The notes: generated by a model from the sequence alone, not told the origin. Shown: positions 24,346 through 34,537, counted from the first letter of the stretch. The stretch: 60,744 nt of DNA from an uncultured Verrucomicrobiota bacterium (GCA_949298545.1 CASFWX010000048.1:1-60744), one strand, 5' to 3'. Numbers and translations: made by a program.

Positions 24346-26595
24346 CTAAGCGTCATTTTTTGAGCGCTTAAACTGGTCGAATCCAGGTCCGTTGGAGGAG
24401 GTTTCCGCTTCAAAGAATCCGTGCAGCTGGCGTATGCGTGTCGGATGCCTCATCTTGCGCAGCGCTTTCGCCTCTATTTGGCGTATGCGTTCGCGCGTGA
24501 CGTTGAATTGTTTGCCAACTTCTTCGAGAGTCCGGGAATAGCCGTCCTGCAAGCCGAAACGCAAACTCAATACCTTGCGCTCGCGCGGCGTGAGCGACGA
24601 GAGAACGTCCATGAGCTTTTCTCGAAGAAGCGAATATGCGGTCATATCGTATGGATTTTCCGCGCCTTTATCCTCTATAAAATCTCCAAAGTTCGTGTCG
24701 TCTGAATCTCCGACCGGGCTTTGCAAGGATATTGGCTGCTGCGCCATTTTCATTATCGATTGAACGCGCTCAACGGGAAACTGCATTTCGTTTGCAACTT
24801 CTTCGGGGGTCGGTTCGTGCCCAAGCTCTTGGAGAAGCTGCTTTTGAACTTGCATCACCTTGTTGAGCGTTTCGATCATATGGACAGGTATTCTGATTGT
24901 CCTTGCCTGGTCCGCGATCGAACGCGTTATAGCCTGGCGAATCCACCATGTCGCGTATGTGGAGAATTTGTAGCCGCGGCGATATTCGAATTTTTCGACC
25001 GCTTTCATGAGCCCCATGTTCCCCTCTTGTATAAGGTCGAGAAAATTGAGTCCGCGGTTGGTGTATTTTTTTGCAATGGATATTACCAGGCGCAGATTTG
25101 CCCTGACCATTTCCGTCTTTGCCCGATGCGCCTCGCGCATTGCCTGGCGCACAGATCTTACGAGATCTACGAGCTCTTGGGGGTCAAGCCTGTAGGCGTT
25201 GCGAATTTCCGCGAGGCGGGCGTTGATTTTATCGGCGTCGGCTATTTTCGTCTTCTTGCCGATCTTTTCTATGGCGCGGAGCTTGTAGAGGCAATCCTCT
25301 ATCTCTCGCAATACGGGAGTGAGCCTGTCGAGAAAGTCCTCGAATATTTTGAGTTTGAATTTGTAGCCTTTTATGTAGATCGGCTGCAATTTTTGTTCGA
25401 GGTTCTTAAACAGGTTAATGTTGCGTTTCTTTAAGGCCGCGTTTGTTGCAGATTCCGCGCTTTCCCATGCCTTTTCAAGCTTGTTTTCGAGATCCTCGGC
25501 TTCGGATATGTATTTGGGAAGCTCGGCGAAATATTTTTCGCGGCTGTCCACTTTTTTGTCGAGCACAACTTTGTCGAAACGCTCCTCTCTGGCGGACAGC
25601 TTTTTTGCCACGTCGAGCTGAAACTTGTTTGTGAGAGCCACCGAAAATAGGGATTTTACTGCCTTATTTTCCGCCGTTTCAATGCGCCGTGAAATCTCGA
25701 CCTCCTGTTCGCGCGTGAGCAGGGGAACTTGGCCCATTTGCTTCAGATACATCCTGACGGGATCGTCGAGAGTGTCGGTTTGCAGGGCGCGGGTGGCGCG
25801 CTCCTCGTTTTCGTCGCGCAGATTTTTAAAGTTTTCAATTTCCTCGTCGTTGTCGAGTATGGAGACGTCGAGATTGTCGAGAATGTTGATTACATTGTCG
25901 TATTCGGCTGGATCGCTCAGAGTTTCGGCCAGATACTTGTTTATATCGTGGTTGGTGAGGAATCCTTTTTCTTTGGAAAGGTGTATGAGCTGGCGAATCT
26001 TTTCGTTGAGTTTCCTGTTGTGTTCGGCGATGGCGGCAGTTTTTCTGTCGTTTTTTTCGGAAGATTTCAGTTGCTCTTTGCTTGCGGGCTTTTTTATTTC
26101 CGCTTTTTGGGCGGAGGTTTTTTTCTGTGCCGGCGCTGGAGATTTTCCGGAGGGCTTGGCGGATTTTCCCGCTTTGGAAGCGTTGGAGGGTGGCGTTTTG
26201 CTGGGCGATGCTTTTTTCGCCGCGGCAGCTCCGGAAGCGGAAAGGCTTGAGGAAGATCCTTTCTTGGTTTCTTTCTGGGCGATTTTAGATGTTGGGTTCT
26301 TTGCGGGGGATTTTGCTTGGGATTTTGCCGGTTTGGACGGCTTTGCCGGCGAAGCCGGTTTGGCGGCGCCTTTGGCAGGCTTTGATTCCTTCTTCGGCGT
26401 TTTGCCAATCGCATTGGCGGAGGATTTTGCAAGGTTGGATTTTGAAACCGCCTTCAATGCCGGCTTAGACGCCTTTGGAGAGGCGGCATTTTTTGCTTGA
26501 GCCTTTGGAGGGGATTTTTTTACGGGCGCTTTCTTTGCGGGATTTTTTTCTCCCGGCGATTTAAGATTGCTTTTCTTTGTGGGTTTGCTTGCCAT
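24346..26595 (-). CDS. rpoD: housekeeping RNA polymerase sigma-70 factor with histone-H1-like tail
   Basis: A 749-residue RpoD. Residues 1 to about 190 are almost wholly Lys, Ala, Pro and Ser, like a histone H1 tail. The conserved sigma regions follow: 1.2 ([18 protein letters not shown]), 2 ([35 protein letters not shown]), 3, and 4 ([15 protein letters not shown] and [19 protein letters not shown]). The core regions are typical, so it should direct transcription of most genes. The basic tail replaces the acidic region 1.1 found in E. coli. It is the last gene of a TPR lipoprotein-dnaG-rpoD operon, 17 bases after dnaG. Confidence 0.96.
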   Translation of the reverse strand: MASKPTKKSNLKSPGEKNPAKKAPVKKSPPKAQAKNAASPKASKPALKAVSKSNLAKSSANAIGKTPKKESKPAKGAAKPASPAKPSKPAKSQAKSPAKNPTSKIAQKETKKGSSSSLSASGAAAAKKASPSKTPPSNASKAGKSAKPSGKSPAPAQKKTSAQKAEIKKPASKEQLKSSEKNDRKTAAIAEHNRKLNEKIRQLIHLSKEKGFLTNHDINKYLAETLSDPAEYDNVINILDNLDVSILDNDEEIENFKNLRDENEERATRALQTDTLDDPVRMYLKQMGQVPLLTREQEVEISRRIETAENKAVKSLFSVALTNKFQLDVAKKLSAREERFDKVVLDKKVDSREKYFAELPKYISEAEDLENKLEKAWESAESATNAALKKRNINLFKNLEQKLQPIYIKGYKFKLKIFEDFLDRLTPVLREIEDCLYKLRAIEKIGKKTKIADADKINARLAEIRNAYRLDPQELVDLVRSVRQAMREAHRAKTEMVRANLRLVISIAKKYTNRGLNFLDLIQEGNMGLMKAVEKFEYRRGYKFSTYATWWIRQAITRSIADQARTIRIPVHMIETLNKVMQVQKQLLQELGHEPTPEEVANEMQFPVERVQSIMKMAQQPISLQSPVGDSDDTNFGDFIEDKGAENPYDMTAYSLLREKLMDVLSSLTPRERKVLSLRFGLQDGYSRTLEEVGKQFNVTRERIRQIEAKALRKMRHPTRIRQLHGFFEAETSSNGPGFDQFKRSKNDA

Positions 26596-26612
26596 GTCTC
26601 TTTTAGTAAAAA

Positions 26613-28460
26613 TTATGCCACTTCTATTCGCGCAGGCGGTGTGCGCGCCTCTTTGCTGAGATTATTTAGCTGTTTTAAAATATCGAATTTTTTTGGCGAA
26701 TCATTCATATCGGCTTCTTGCAGAAGCTCGTTAAGCCTTCTTTTCTCCAAATCGAGATATTTTCTATAAATTTCTATCATGCAATTATTTGCGTATTTAA
26801 CTGGATTTTCTATGGAACTCTTGTCTTCAAGGGCGATTTTGTATATGAGATTCTTTTCCTCTTTGTCGTCGAAAGATGAGTCGGTTTCGTCGATTGAAAA
26901 TCCTATGCCTTCCCGATAGAGAGCCATCAGGCGCTTTAAAGCTCGCGCTTCAACGCCGTCTCCGACTATCCATTGGTCGCGCAGAATTTTCGACAGTGCT
27001 TCCGCCACATTTTCAAAATTTAAACAAACTAATAAAGTATCGAAGTAGGCGTTTGTCAATATTCCTTCGCATTTTTTGTCGTCATTTTCGCCTGCATCGG
27101 GAACCGCTCGTTTCGAGCGGTTCTTCCGTTCTATCCATGCCTTCCAATCGGAGTGTACGGCGTGGGCGTCGAGTTTTAAATTGGCAGCGATTTCCAGAAG
27201 CGAATCGTTCCTGATAACTTCGGACTTGCACTCGGCGAGGATTTCAAAGAGCTTGAGCATGGCAGATCTCTTGTCGCTGGAGCTTGGATTCGGCGTATCC
27301 GCGAGGATTTCGCCCGCCGCAAACTTCAGTGCGCTCGTCCGTTGCTGTTCGACAAGCTCGCGCATGGCTTCAGGACCGTTTTTTTTGATAAACGAGTCGG
27401 GATCTTCGTCCGGAGGAAGCACCGCGACAAAGGGTTCGATGTCCGCCGAATAGCAAATCGGAATCACTCGAAGCGCCGCTCGGCGTCCGGCGGAATCTCC
27501 GTCGAAAAGAAGCACGACTTTGTCGGCGTAGCGCTTCATCGCGGCAAAGTGTTCGTATCCCGCCGCCGTGCCCTGGGTGGCTACCGCGTTTTTTAATCCG
27601 CTGCAATACATTCTAAGGGCGTCAAGCTGACCTTCCACCACGATGAAATATTTTTTTTCGGAGGCGGGATTTTTTGCCTTGTCTATATTGAAAACGACTG
27701 TGTTTTTCTTAAAAATATCAGTATCGCGGGAATTTACGTATTTTCCCTCCTCTGATGGCTTTTGCGGAGTAAAACGCGTTTTGCGCGCGGTGAAGGCTAT
27801 CACGCGTCCCTGTACGTCGAGTATCGGAATTATTATGCGCCCGCAAAAGCGGGGATAGAATTTATTTATGTCCCGCTCGCGGTCGTTGCCGTAGAAAATG
27901 CCGCTTCCGATAATCGCTTCAGGGGAATATTTTTTTGCCGAAAGAATTTTCTTTAATTCAACAGACGAAGTCGGGGCATATCCTATGCGCAATTCCCGTG
28001 CCTCCTCGAGCGTGAAGCCTCTTTCGCCAACCCAATAGTCGCGGATTTCTGCCGCTTCCGAAGTTTGGGCAAAGAATTGCTCGGCATACCATGAGGCCGA
28101 TAGTTCATGTATTTCAAATAGCTGCTTGCGGTAAGACGGCGCCTGCGATCCCGCAGCTCCGTCTTCGTATTCGAGGCGTATGTTGAACTTGTTCGCGATA
28201 AATTCCACAGCTTCGGGAAAATTTAGGTTTTCCTTAACCATCACAAACTTAAATATGTCTCCGCCCTGCGAGGAGCTGAAGCAATAATACATATTTTTTG
28301 CCGGATCGACAAAAAATGACGGAGTTTTCTCGTGTTTAAACGGACTTAAGCCCTTGTACTTCGATCCGCTTCTGTGGAGGTCAACGTATTGCGATATCAG
28401 GTCGTACACCCCGACTCGCCCGCGCACCTCCTCGATGCTGCTTGCCTTAATTTTTGACAT
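26613..28460 (-). CDS. dnaG: DNA primase with eroded zinc-binding site
   Basis: A 615-residue DnaG that makes RNA primers at the replication fork. The N-terminal region aligns to the CHC2 zinc domain: [17 protein letters not shown] and [12 protein letters not shown]. Three of the four ligands are absent (Ser39 and Lys42 for Cys and His, Ser63 for the last Cys); only Cys60 remains. The TOPRIM catalytic core is intact, with VVEGQLDAL and [12 protein letters not shown]. The C-terminal helical domain should bind DnaB. Its ATG overlaps the stop of the TPR gene by one base, so translation is coupled. Confidence 0.95.
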   Translation of the reverse strand: MSKIKASSIEEVRGRVGVYDLISQYVDLHRSGSKYKGLSPFKHEKTPSFFVDPAKNMYYCFSSSQGGDIFKFVMVKENLNFPEAVEFIANKFNIRLEYEDGAAGSQAPSYRKQLFEIHELSASWYAEQFFAQTSEAAEIRDYWVGERGFTLEEARELRIGYAPTSSVELKKILSAKKYSPEAIIGSGIFYGNDRERDINKFYPRFCGRIIIPILDVQGRVIAFTARKTRFTPQKPSEEGKYVNSRDTDIFKKNTVVFNIDKAKNPASEKKYFIVVEGQLDALRMYCSGLKNAVATQGTAAGYEHFAAMKRYADKVVLLFDGDSAGRRAALRVIPICYSADIEPFVAVLPPDEDPDSFIKKNGPEAMRELVEQQRTSALKFAAGEILADTPNPSSSDKRSAMLKLFEILAECKSEVIRNDSLLEIAANLKLDAHAVHSDWKAWIERKNRSKRAVPDAGENDDKKCEGILTNAYFDTLLVCLNFENVAEALSKILRDQWIVGDGVEARALKRLMALYREGIGFSIDETDSSFDDKEEKNLIYKIALEDKSSIENPVKYANNCMIEIYRKYLDLEKRRLNELLQEADMNDSPKKFDILKQLNNLSKEARTPPARIEVA

Positions 28461-30025
28461 TATTTGCCGGTGCTAAGCATTTCTTCGTATTCGTCGGATA
28501 TTTCGCGGTACAAAGGATGTTCTTTAGGGGTGTCGTCGGTGAAAGTCTTGTAGAAGAATTTGGCGTTTCGCATATCGCCCATAGCCCTATAGGTGCGCGC
28601 CAGACCTATCAGAATTTCCGGGTTTGACGGAAATTTTTCATGCGCCTGGTAAAGGCTGTTGAGGAATTTTTCGTTGGATTGCACGCGCGAGGCATTGCGC
28701 AAGTAATAGAGAGTGGCGTTTATGTCGTCTGGATTTAAAGAGAGCGCCTCTTTGGAGGCGAGATAGGAGTCGTTGAACTTGCCGGAGGCTTCGTAGGCTT
28801 TGGCGAGCGTTCTCCACGCCTCAGAGGAGGTCCTGTTTTCAGATATCGCCAAGTGGGCGGCTTTTTGGGCGGCTTTGCCGTCGTTCTTATTTAGGGCGTC
28901 ATGGGCTTGAGCGGTATAGATTTCAAATTTTGAGGCTGCTTTTTTCGCCGGGGCATTGGAATCAGCTTCTTTTAGAGGAGCGCCGGGAACAGGTTTTTCG
29001 TCTATGGCGGCGGCAAATTCGCCTGATGGATTATTTCCGGTTTTGTTTGCATTTTCGAGGGCTGCCTTTTCCTTTTCAGCTTTTGTCTTGGCTTCGGCTT
29101 CAGCTTTTGCCTTAGCTTCGGCTTCAGCTTTTGCCTTAGCTTCGGCTTCGGCTTTTGCCTTTTCCTCTTCCTGCTTTTTCTTCATTTCGGCGGCTTTTAA
29201 AGCTTCCTGCGCTTCCTGAAGGCTTTTGCGGAAGGCATCGAGCTGTTGGCGCAAATTAGGATAGTTTTGCTGTATGTAAGCGGGATCTATCGCGTCAATT
29301 TTCTTGACTGCGTCTTCAAGCAGGGCGGTTTCCTTATCCGCCAGATAGACTGTTATCAAGCCGGCGAGTATTTCTTTGCGTATTTGGACATTTTCGGGAA
29401 TGGTGGCCGCCCATGCGGCTTCAAGCCAGCTTCGGGCTTGTGCGGAATTTCCGACTTTTACAAAAAGATTTCCGATCTTGGCGGCTTCCGAGGTGCTGGG
29501 ATTCCTTCCGGAGGCTTTCAAGGCGGCAAGAAGCGCGTTTAGCGATTCCCGCGGCTTGCCGAGGGTATCGTAAATGGCGGCAATCGAGCGCTGGGCGACC
29601 GGGTCGCCGGGCCTGATTTTTAAATATTTTTCATAGGCGCGCGCGGCGGATTCGAGATCGTTGCTTTGTTGATAGCTCTTTGCGGAATTTATAAGGATTT
29701 CCGGATTCCCCGATTTCAGATCCGAAGCTTTTTCGAAAAGCATGGCAGCTTCCAGCGATCTGCCGTCTTGAATGTAGGCATAGGCGAGAGCTTCGCATAG
29801 TTCGGGGCTGTTTCCGCACTCGGAGTTTGTCTTTTCAAGCAGCGATATGGCATCTTTGGCCTTATTCTCGAAAAGCAAAACTTGCGAGCGCCTGACGGAG
29901 CGTTCAATTTCCGCTTTCCTTTCGGCTGCTATCTGTTCGGGCGTCTTTTCTCCGCAGGCTGAGAGCAAGGAGCAGACGGCGAATGCGGCAAGTATGAATC
30001 GCAGGGATTTCAAAAAAAACTTCAT
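28460..30025 (-). CDS. TPR-repeat lipoprotein with Ala/Lys/Glu coiled coil
   Basis: The 521-residue protein starts with a lipoprotein signal (LRFILAAFAVCSLLSAC; mature Cys near residue 25). Several tetratricopeptide repeats follow (such as AMLFEKASDLKSGNPEILINSAKSY), then a charged alanine-rich coiled coil of AEAKAKAE-type repeats, and a second TPR block to the C-terminus. It is probably a periplasmic scaffold tethered to a membrane; partners are unknown. It is the first gene in the dnaG-rpoD operon, an unusual partner for those genes. The start at 30025 is chosen three codons inside the longest frame. Confidence 0.8.
   Translation of the reverse strand: MKFFLKSLRFILAAFAVCSLLSACGEKTPEQIAAERKAEIERSVRRSQVLLFENKAKDAISLLEKTNSECGNSPELCEALAYAYIQDGRSLEAAMLFEKASDLKSGNPEILINSAKSYQQSNDLESAARAYEKYLKIRPGDPVAQRSIAAIYDTLGKPRESLNALLAALKASGRNPSTSEAAKIGNLFVKVGNSAQARSWLEAAWAATIPENVQIRKEILAGLITVYLADKETALLEDAVKKIDAIDPAYIQQNYPNLRQQLDAFRKSLQEAQEALKAAEMKKKQEEEKAKAEAEAKAKAEAEAKAKAEAEAKTKAEKEKAALENANKTGNNPSGEFAAAIDEKPVPGAPLKEADSNAPAKKAASKFEIYTAQAHDALNKNDGKAAQKAAHLAISENRTSSEAWRTLAKAYEASGKFNDSYLASKEALSLNPDDINATLYYLRNASRVQSNEKFLNSLYQAHEKFPSNPEILIGLARTYRAMGDMRNAKFFYKTFTDDTPKEHPLYREISDEYEEMLSTGK
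29091..29162 (-). repeat. three tandem copies of a 24-bp repeat inside the TPR lipoprotein gene
   Basis: The unit gcttcggcttcagcttttgc plus ctta occurs at 29091-29114 and 29115-29138, and with two differences at 29139-29162. It encodes the Ala/Lys/Glu coiled coil. The number of copies could vary between strains without breaking the frame. Confidence 0.85.
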
Positions 30026-30063
30026 TGCTTGCATAATCGAAAAAATTCCCCTTTATTTCAAAA

Positions 30064-30094
30064 GAATTGACAATATACTTGATTTTGTCAATTC
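30064..30094. promoter_or_regulatory. 10-bp perfect inverted repeat between divergent genes
   Basis: GAATTGACAA (30064-30073) and TTGTCAATTC (30085-30094) are separated by 11 bases, between the TPR lipoprotein gene (minus) and the DUF362-like gene (plus). The left arm contains TTGACA. A TATACT sequence (30074-30079) lies in the spacer. It may be an operator for a dimeric regulator or a transcript hairpin. Confidence 0.4.
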
Positions 30095-30109
30095 GGCAAC
30101 ATTTTTATT

Positions 30110-31222
30110 ATGTCAAATTTCAAAAACATAATCCTACTTTTTGCGGTTTTCGCCTTTTGCGGAATCCTTCCCTTGCGCGCGGAAGACGAAGTCTCGGAAG
30201 AGGCCGGAGCGGACGAAGGCGAAGCTGCCGGAGTTTCCAGGAACACGGAATTTCTTCGCGATACAATAATAGAGACGCGCCTTCCGAATCTCGGGGCGGA
30301 CGGCTATTACGAGGCGGTTGAGACACTGTTTAAGACTTACGAGAAACTCTTGTCCTCAAAAATATCGCGCGGCAAAAAGGGAAAAGTAGGAATTAAAGTT
30401 TACACCAATTCCGGTCCAGGAATGTCGACGCCCCTTGAGCTTGTCGACGCCGTCATAGCGCAACTAGAGAAGCGCGGGTACGGGAAGGGCGACATTTCAA
30501 TAGTCGACATGTCGAGGCGCAAGCTCCGCGATTGCGGTTTTCTTCCAAAACTCTCCGAAGTTCGCGAAGGCAAGACCGACGACTATAAAGGCGTGAACGT
30601 CGTCGATATCGACAGCGGAAAGTATTTTTCAAAGCGGTGGTTTTACGATAACCCTCTGACCCCCAAAAGCACCCGCTATAGAATTATAAAAGATATTTAT
30701 GATCCCGAGCTCCGCAAGAGCTATTTGCCAGTACCCCTGTTCCTAACGGTAGACTTTTGGATAAACCTGCCCGTGATCACGGACATGGAAGGTTTGGGGG
30801 TTTGCGCATGCCTCGGAAACTCGAGCATTTGGAACATGTCCAATAACGAGAGATTTCTAAAGCAGCCAGCCAATGCGTCAATGGCGGCGGCCGAGGTGTG
30901 CGCGATACCGGAACTCCGCGATTCGCTCATCTTCAACATATTGACCTTCGCCCGCGGACAGTTTGTCGGCGGGGCGATTTTTAACGCGCGCTGTTCTTTC
31001 TCGGAGCCGTCTATTATGATGAGCGCAAATTCCGTCGCCCTCGATTATATCGCTTGGGAGACCTTGAACAAATACAGGCGCTCAATGGGATTTTCGCCCA
31101 TAGATCCAATGCCGCCTCTCCTGAATTATTGCCGCGAGCTGAAAATAGGAGATTGGGACATGCGCAAAGTCAAAAAAATATATGCCCCTGTCAGGAGCGG
31201 GAGATCGTCTGGAGGCAAGTGA
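30110..31222 (+). CDS. exported DUF362-like protein
   Basis: The 370-residue protein has a signal peptide (NIILLFAVFAFCGILPLRA) and a short acidic linker. A domain resembling DUF362 follows: KVGIKVYTNSGPGMSTPLELVDAVIAQLEKRGYGKGDISIVDMSRRKLRDCGF. DUF362 proteins often carry ferredoxin modules, but no CxxCxxC cluster motif is present here. Homologues are frequent in Verrucomicrobia and their role is unknown. It is divergent from the TPR lipoprotein gene across an 84-base gap holding a perfect inverted repeat. Confidence 0.65.
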   Translation: MSNFKNIILLFAVFAFCGILPLRAEDEVSEEAGADEGEAAGVSRNTEFLRDTIIETRLPNLGADGYYEAVETLFKTYEKLLSSKISRGKKGKVGIKVYTNSGPGMSTPLELVDAVIAQLEKRGYGKGDISIVDMSRRKLRDCGFLPKLSEVREGKTDDYKGVNVVDIDSGKYFSKRWFYDNPLTPKSTRYRIIKDIYDPELRKSYLPVPLFLTVDFWINLPVITDMEGLGVCACLGNSSIWNMSNNERFLKQPANASMAAAEVCAIPELRDSLIFNILTFARGQFVGGAIFNARCSFSEPSIMMSANSVALDYIAWETLNKYRRSMGFSPIDPMPPLLNYCRELKIGDWDMRKVKKIYAPVRSGRSSGGK

Positions 31223-31270
31223 TGGGCAATCGCATTTTTTATTAATGCGTATTTTTGGGTTTGCGCGCCT

Positions 31271-31825
31271 ATGGAAGAGGAGATGTTCGATATTGTGAAC
31301 GACAAAGACGAGGTTGTTGGAAGGGCTTCGCGTTCATTTGTGCACTCCTCCGGGGCATTGCACAGGTCGGTTCACGTGCTGATGTTTTGCGGCGGGGGAA
31401 GGGACGGAAAAATTCTCGTGCAGACGCGGTCGGCATTAAAGGACAGATATCCCTTGCGTTTTACCGCCCCGTGCTCCGGGCATGTCGACAGCGGCGAATC
31501 TTACCTTGAGGCAGCTTTGCGCGAAACCCGCGAGGAGACTGGTCTATCGCTTTCGGAAAAAGATTTGAAAGGGGTCGGGAAAATATTCCCGTGCATAGAA
31601 ACTGAAAACGAATTCGCCTATGTTTGGACCGCGCGCTTGCGCGGCGACGAAACTTTTTCTTTCGATCCCGCGGAGGTGGAAGGCTTTGATTGGTTCGCCA
31701 TTCGGGATTTCGAGAGCTTGGCATTGGAGAATCCTTCGGCATTCACCCCGGCTTTTTTGAAAGTTTACGGCTTTTATTTGTCCACATCGGCGGATTTGCC
31801 GCCTGAACGGAAAGCGTGTTTATAA
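31271..31825 (+). CDS. NUDIX hydrolase
   Basis: This 184-residue protein has a full NUDIX box, GHVDSGESYLEAALRETREE plus TGL, which holds the metal-binding REXXEE core. The N-terminal MFDIVNDKDEVVGRASRSFVH and the HRSVHVLMF strand are typical of the YfcD/isopentenyl-diphosphate-isomerase-like subgroup. It would hydrolyse a nucleoside-diphosphate derivative, but the substrate is not evident. Its stop lies 2 bases before the gltX ATG, so the pair is probably co-transcribed. Confidence 0.88.
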   Translation: MEEEMFDIVNDKDEVVGRASRSFVHSSGALHRSVHVLMFCGGGRDGKILVQTRSALKDRYPLRFTAPCSGHVDSGESYLEAALRETREETGLSLSEKDLKGVGKIFPCIETENEFAYVWTARLRGDETFSFDPAEVEGFDWFAIRDFESLALENPSAFTPAFLKVYGFYLSTSADLPPERKACL

Positions 31826-31827
31826 AG

Positions 31828-33135
31828 ATGAGCAAAACAAGAGTAAGATTCGCACCGAGTCCCACGGGATTCTTTCATATAGGCAGCGCCCGCACGGCGC
31901 TTTTCAACTGGCTGTATGCGCGCCATACGGGGGGGACTTTCGTGTTGCGCATAGAGGATACAGACCAGGAGCGGAACTCCGAAGAGTATCTGAACGTCAT
32001 AAAGGACGGAATGCGCTGGCTCGGGCTGGATTGGGACGAGGGGCCGGACGTCGGTGGGGAATACGGACCCTATTTTCAAAGCCAAAGGAGCGATATTTAC
32101 AGGGAATATCTGGAAATATTGCGCGGCAAGGGCAGGGCCTATGATAAAGATGGGGCGGTGTTTTTTAAAGTTTCGGGTCAGAAGCAGGTGTTGCACGACG
32201 CCGTGTATGGCGACGTCGAACGCCTCGAGGAGAAAGATTTTCCGATATTCCGATCTAACGGAACTCCGGTTTTCCACTTCGTGAACGTCGTTGACGACAT
32301 CTGCATGCAGATTAGCCACGTTATTCGCGGGCAGGACCATCTTACTAACACAAACAAGCACATAGAACTCTTTAAGGCGTTTGGAGCTCCGATACCGCAA
32401 TTCGCCCACATTCCGCTAATCCTTAAGAGCGTTGGGCAGGGCAAGATGAGCAAGCGCGATAAGGGAGCTTTGATTGAGGAATACCAAGCCCAGAAATTTC
32501 TCCCGGAGGCTGTCAGAAACTATCTTTGCCTGCTTGGGTGGAATCCGAAGAACAATCTCGAGATTATGGATATTTCGGAGATCATATCGCTATTTGACTT
32601 CCCCGGAATAATCAAGAGCAATGCGCGTTTCGACGAGCGCAAAATGGCGCATTTCAACACGGAGCACATAAGGCGCCTGGCTCCGGAGAAATTTTGCGGG
32701 CTCGCCCGCAAAGTTGCCCAAGATGCCGGGGTAAATATCGGAACAGATCCGGTTTTTGCCGACAGAGTTTTTCTCCTCTGCCAGCCCAAAACAGCAAATA
32801 TGGAAGCATTCCCAAGCTTGCTCGCACCTTTCTTCAACGATAATTTTGAATACGACGCTCTCGGAAGAGAAAAGCTTTTTAAGAAGGGTGATCCAGCGTT
32901 GAGGGCGAGGGAATTGCTCGAGTTTTTTGACGCGCTTCCGGAAATCGACGCGGATAGGCTCCACGGTCAGATAGAGGCATTTGCAGAGGCGAAGTCGGCA
33001 AAAGCGAGCGAATATTTGCCCGCACTTCGCTACGCCATAAGCGGGCAATCGAGCGGGCCAGATTTAATGTCGATGGCGGCTATCCTTGGGAAGGAAAAGG
33101 TTGTCGGGCGCTTGAAGAGATTTTTGCTTGCTTAA
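31828..33135 (+). CDS. gltX: glutamyl-tRNA synthetase
   Basis: A 435-residue class I synthetase. It starts SKTRVRFAPSPTGFFHIGSARTALFN, with the HIGH-type motif FHIG. It also has RIEDTDQER, VIRGQDHLTNTNKHI and the KMSKR loop KMSKRDKGA. It charges tRNA-Glu with glutamate. The anticodon-binding C-terminal domain is present but the whole protein is somewhat shorter than the roughly 470-residue E. coli enzyme. The ATG at 31828 is taken since a start 12 bases upstream would overlap the NUDIX gene. Confidence 0.95.
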   Translation: MSKTRVRFAPSPTGFFHIGSARTALFNWLYARHTGGTFVLRIEDTDQERNSEEYLNVIKDGMRWLGLDWDEGPDVGGEYGPYFQSQRSDIYREYLEILRGKGRAYDKDGAVFFKVSGQKQVLHDAVYGDVERLEEKDFPIFRSNGTPVFHFVNVVDDICMQISHVIRGQDHLTNTNKHIELFKAFGAPIPQFAHIPLILKSVGQGKMSKRDKGALIEEYQAQKFLPEAVRNYLCLLGWNPKNNLEIMDISEIISLFDFPGIIKSNARFDERKMAHFNTEHIRRLAPEKFCGLARKVAQDAGVNIGTDPVFADRVFLLCQPKTANMEAFPSLLAPFFNDNFEYDALGREKLFKKGDPALRARELLEFFDALPEIDADRLHGQIEAFAEAKSAKASEYLPALRYAISGQSSGPDLMSMAAILGKEKVVGRLKRFLLA

Positions 33136-33180
33136 AGCATATTAACTCCCTTCAATCCACAAAAGAGATAAGCGCGAATT

Positions 33181-33807
33181 ATGGATGCGGTAAAGACAAA
33201 AGTCGCATTGGCCTCGGGGCTGGACAAGAAGTTGTCGTCCGGCGCCGACGCCGCGCTTGTCGAGCGCGTCCGCGCCGGCGATATGGCGGCTTTCGACGAG
33301 CTTACGCGCAAATACCGCCAGCGCCTCTATTCGGTCGTATACAATATGCTTTCAAACCGCGAGGACGCATTGGACATAGTTCAGGAATCCTTTATTAAAG
33401 CGTTTGTCAACCTGTCGTCATTCAAGGGGGAAAGCGCATTTTACACATGGATTTACCGCATAGCGGTAAATTTGTCCGTGACATTTCTCAAGCGTTCCAG
33501 AATGCGCAGGTTTTTCAGCTTCGACAACGCAGACGAAAAATTCGCTCCCGCTGACGTGATGGAAAAGCTTTCTGTGGAAAACGGCGGAAACAGGTCGGCC
33601 ATGCTCGGCGAATTGAAAGAAAAATTGAACGAAGCACTTCAAACTTTGTCTATAAAACATAGAACGGTTGTTGTCCTATATGAAATCGAGGGGCTTTCCC
33701 ACGATGAAATAGCCGAAATCACGGGCGCGAGCCCGGCAACTGTCCGGACGCGTCTGCATTATGCAAAGCAGAGTTTGCGCGCAATACTTAAGGATTATAT
33801 AAAATAG
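33181..33807 (+). CDS. ECF sigma factor (RpoE-like)
   Basis: A 208-residue extracytoplasmic-function sigma factor. Region 2 reads AFDELTRKYRQRLYSVVYNMLSNREDALDIVQESFIKAFVNLSSF followed by FYTWIYRIAVNLSVTFLKR. Region 4 reads LSIKHRTVVVLYEIEGLSHDEIAEITGASPATVRTRLHYAKQSLR. It should redirect RNA polymerase to an envelope-stress or similar regulon. The next gene begins 2 bases after the stop and likely encodes its inhibitor. Its own target promoters were not identified in the window. Confidence 0.92.
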   Translation: MDAVKTKVALASGLDKKLSSGADAALVERVRAGDMAAFDELTRKYRQRLYSVVYNMLSNREDALDIVQESFIKAFVNLSSFKGESAFYTWIYRIAVNLSVTFLKRSRMRRFFSFDNADEKFAPADVMEKLSVENGGNRSAMLGELKEKLNEALQTLSIKHRTVVVLYEIEGLSHDEIAEITGASPATVRTRLHYAKQSLRAILKDYIK

Positions 33808-33809
33808 AC

Positions 33810-34268
33810 ATGTCTGAGAAAGATAAAATCAGCCTTGAAGACCTGTTGAAGTTGAAGCGTGCCGAACGCCCTGACGAGGCGGAATGGCGCCGCTTCGATG
33901 AAAATCTAAAGCGCGCGATGCTTTGCCGGATGGTCGGTCGGAAAAGATCTTTAAGCATTCGTTCCATAGGGGGCTTTTTAACCCGCCGCGCGGCTGCGGG
34001 CGCGGCTGCTTTAGCGGCTCTTTCGGCGGCTGTATTTGCTCCGGTTTATATGCATTCTATTTCCGGATCTTCGCTCGGAGATTTCTCGGGCGATTCCATA
34101 TCCGACGCTTCTCCTTTGCCGAATCTTGCCGCATCATATTTGTTAAACGAATTGCCTGCGGAAGAGGCTAATTTTGAAACTCCCGTCTTTGCCCAGATGA
34201 ACGCTCCGGAGAATTCGTCGATTCGCTATGTCGAGAGTGGAATCGGCGGGGGCCAAGTGGCATTTTAA
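33810..34268 (+). CDS. membrane protein, probable anti-sigma factor
   Basis: The 152-residue product has a cytoplasmic N-terminal helix region with LEDLLKLKRAERPDEAEWRRFDENLKRAML. It has one membrane segment at about 63-82 (AAAGAAALAALSAAVFAPVY) and a periplasmic tail. No zinc-binding HxxxCxxC motif is seen. Its position directly after an ECF sigma gene and its topology fit an anti-sigma factor, but this rests on context rather than on a recognised domain. The 269 bases after it carry no supported gene. Confidence 0.6.
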   Translation: MSEKDKISLEDLLKLKRAERPDEAEWRRFDENLKRAMLCRMVGRKRSLSIRSIGGFLTRRAAAGAAALAALSAAVFAPVYMHSISGSSLGDFSGDSISDASPLPNLAASYLLNELPAEEANFETPVFAQMNAPENSSIRYVESGIGGGQVAF

Positions 34269-34537
34269 GGCAGATTGTCCATTGGGATTTTTTTGAGCTT
34301 GGGGATTTTGCTGGTTGCTGTCGGGTGCAGGAGGGGTAATCCAGGGCTTTAGTTTTTTGTTGGGGCAAATGAAAGGTTTGGCGCATTCTTTGTCCATTCG
34401 AGCGGATTGTTGGCGGTTGCTTTGGCTGCTTTGCTTTTCAGCAATCCGAAAAATTTAAAACTTTCGAATCTCTCGCTCGAAATTTTATAAAAGAATTGAA
34501 AAGGGCCGGATCATGGGTTAATGAGCGACGTGTTTTT

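Noticed and set aside
25625-26500. 291-codon plus-strand frame rich in Phe, Ala and Gly
   Set aside because: It is the complement of the Lys/Ala/Pro-rich part of rpoD and has the low-complexity composition expected from that.
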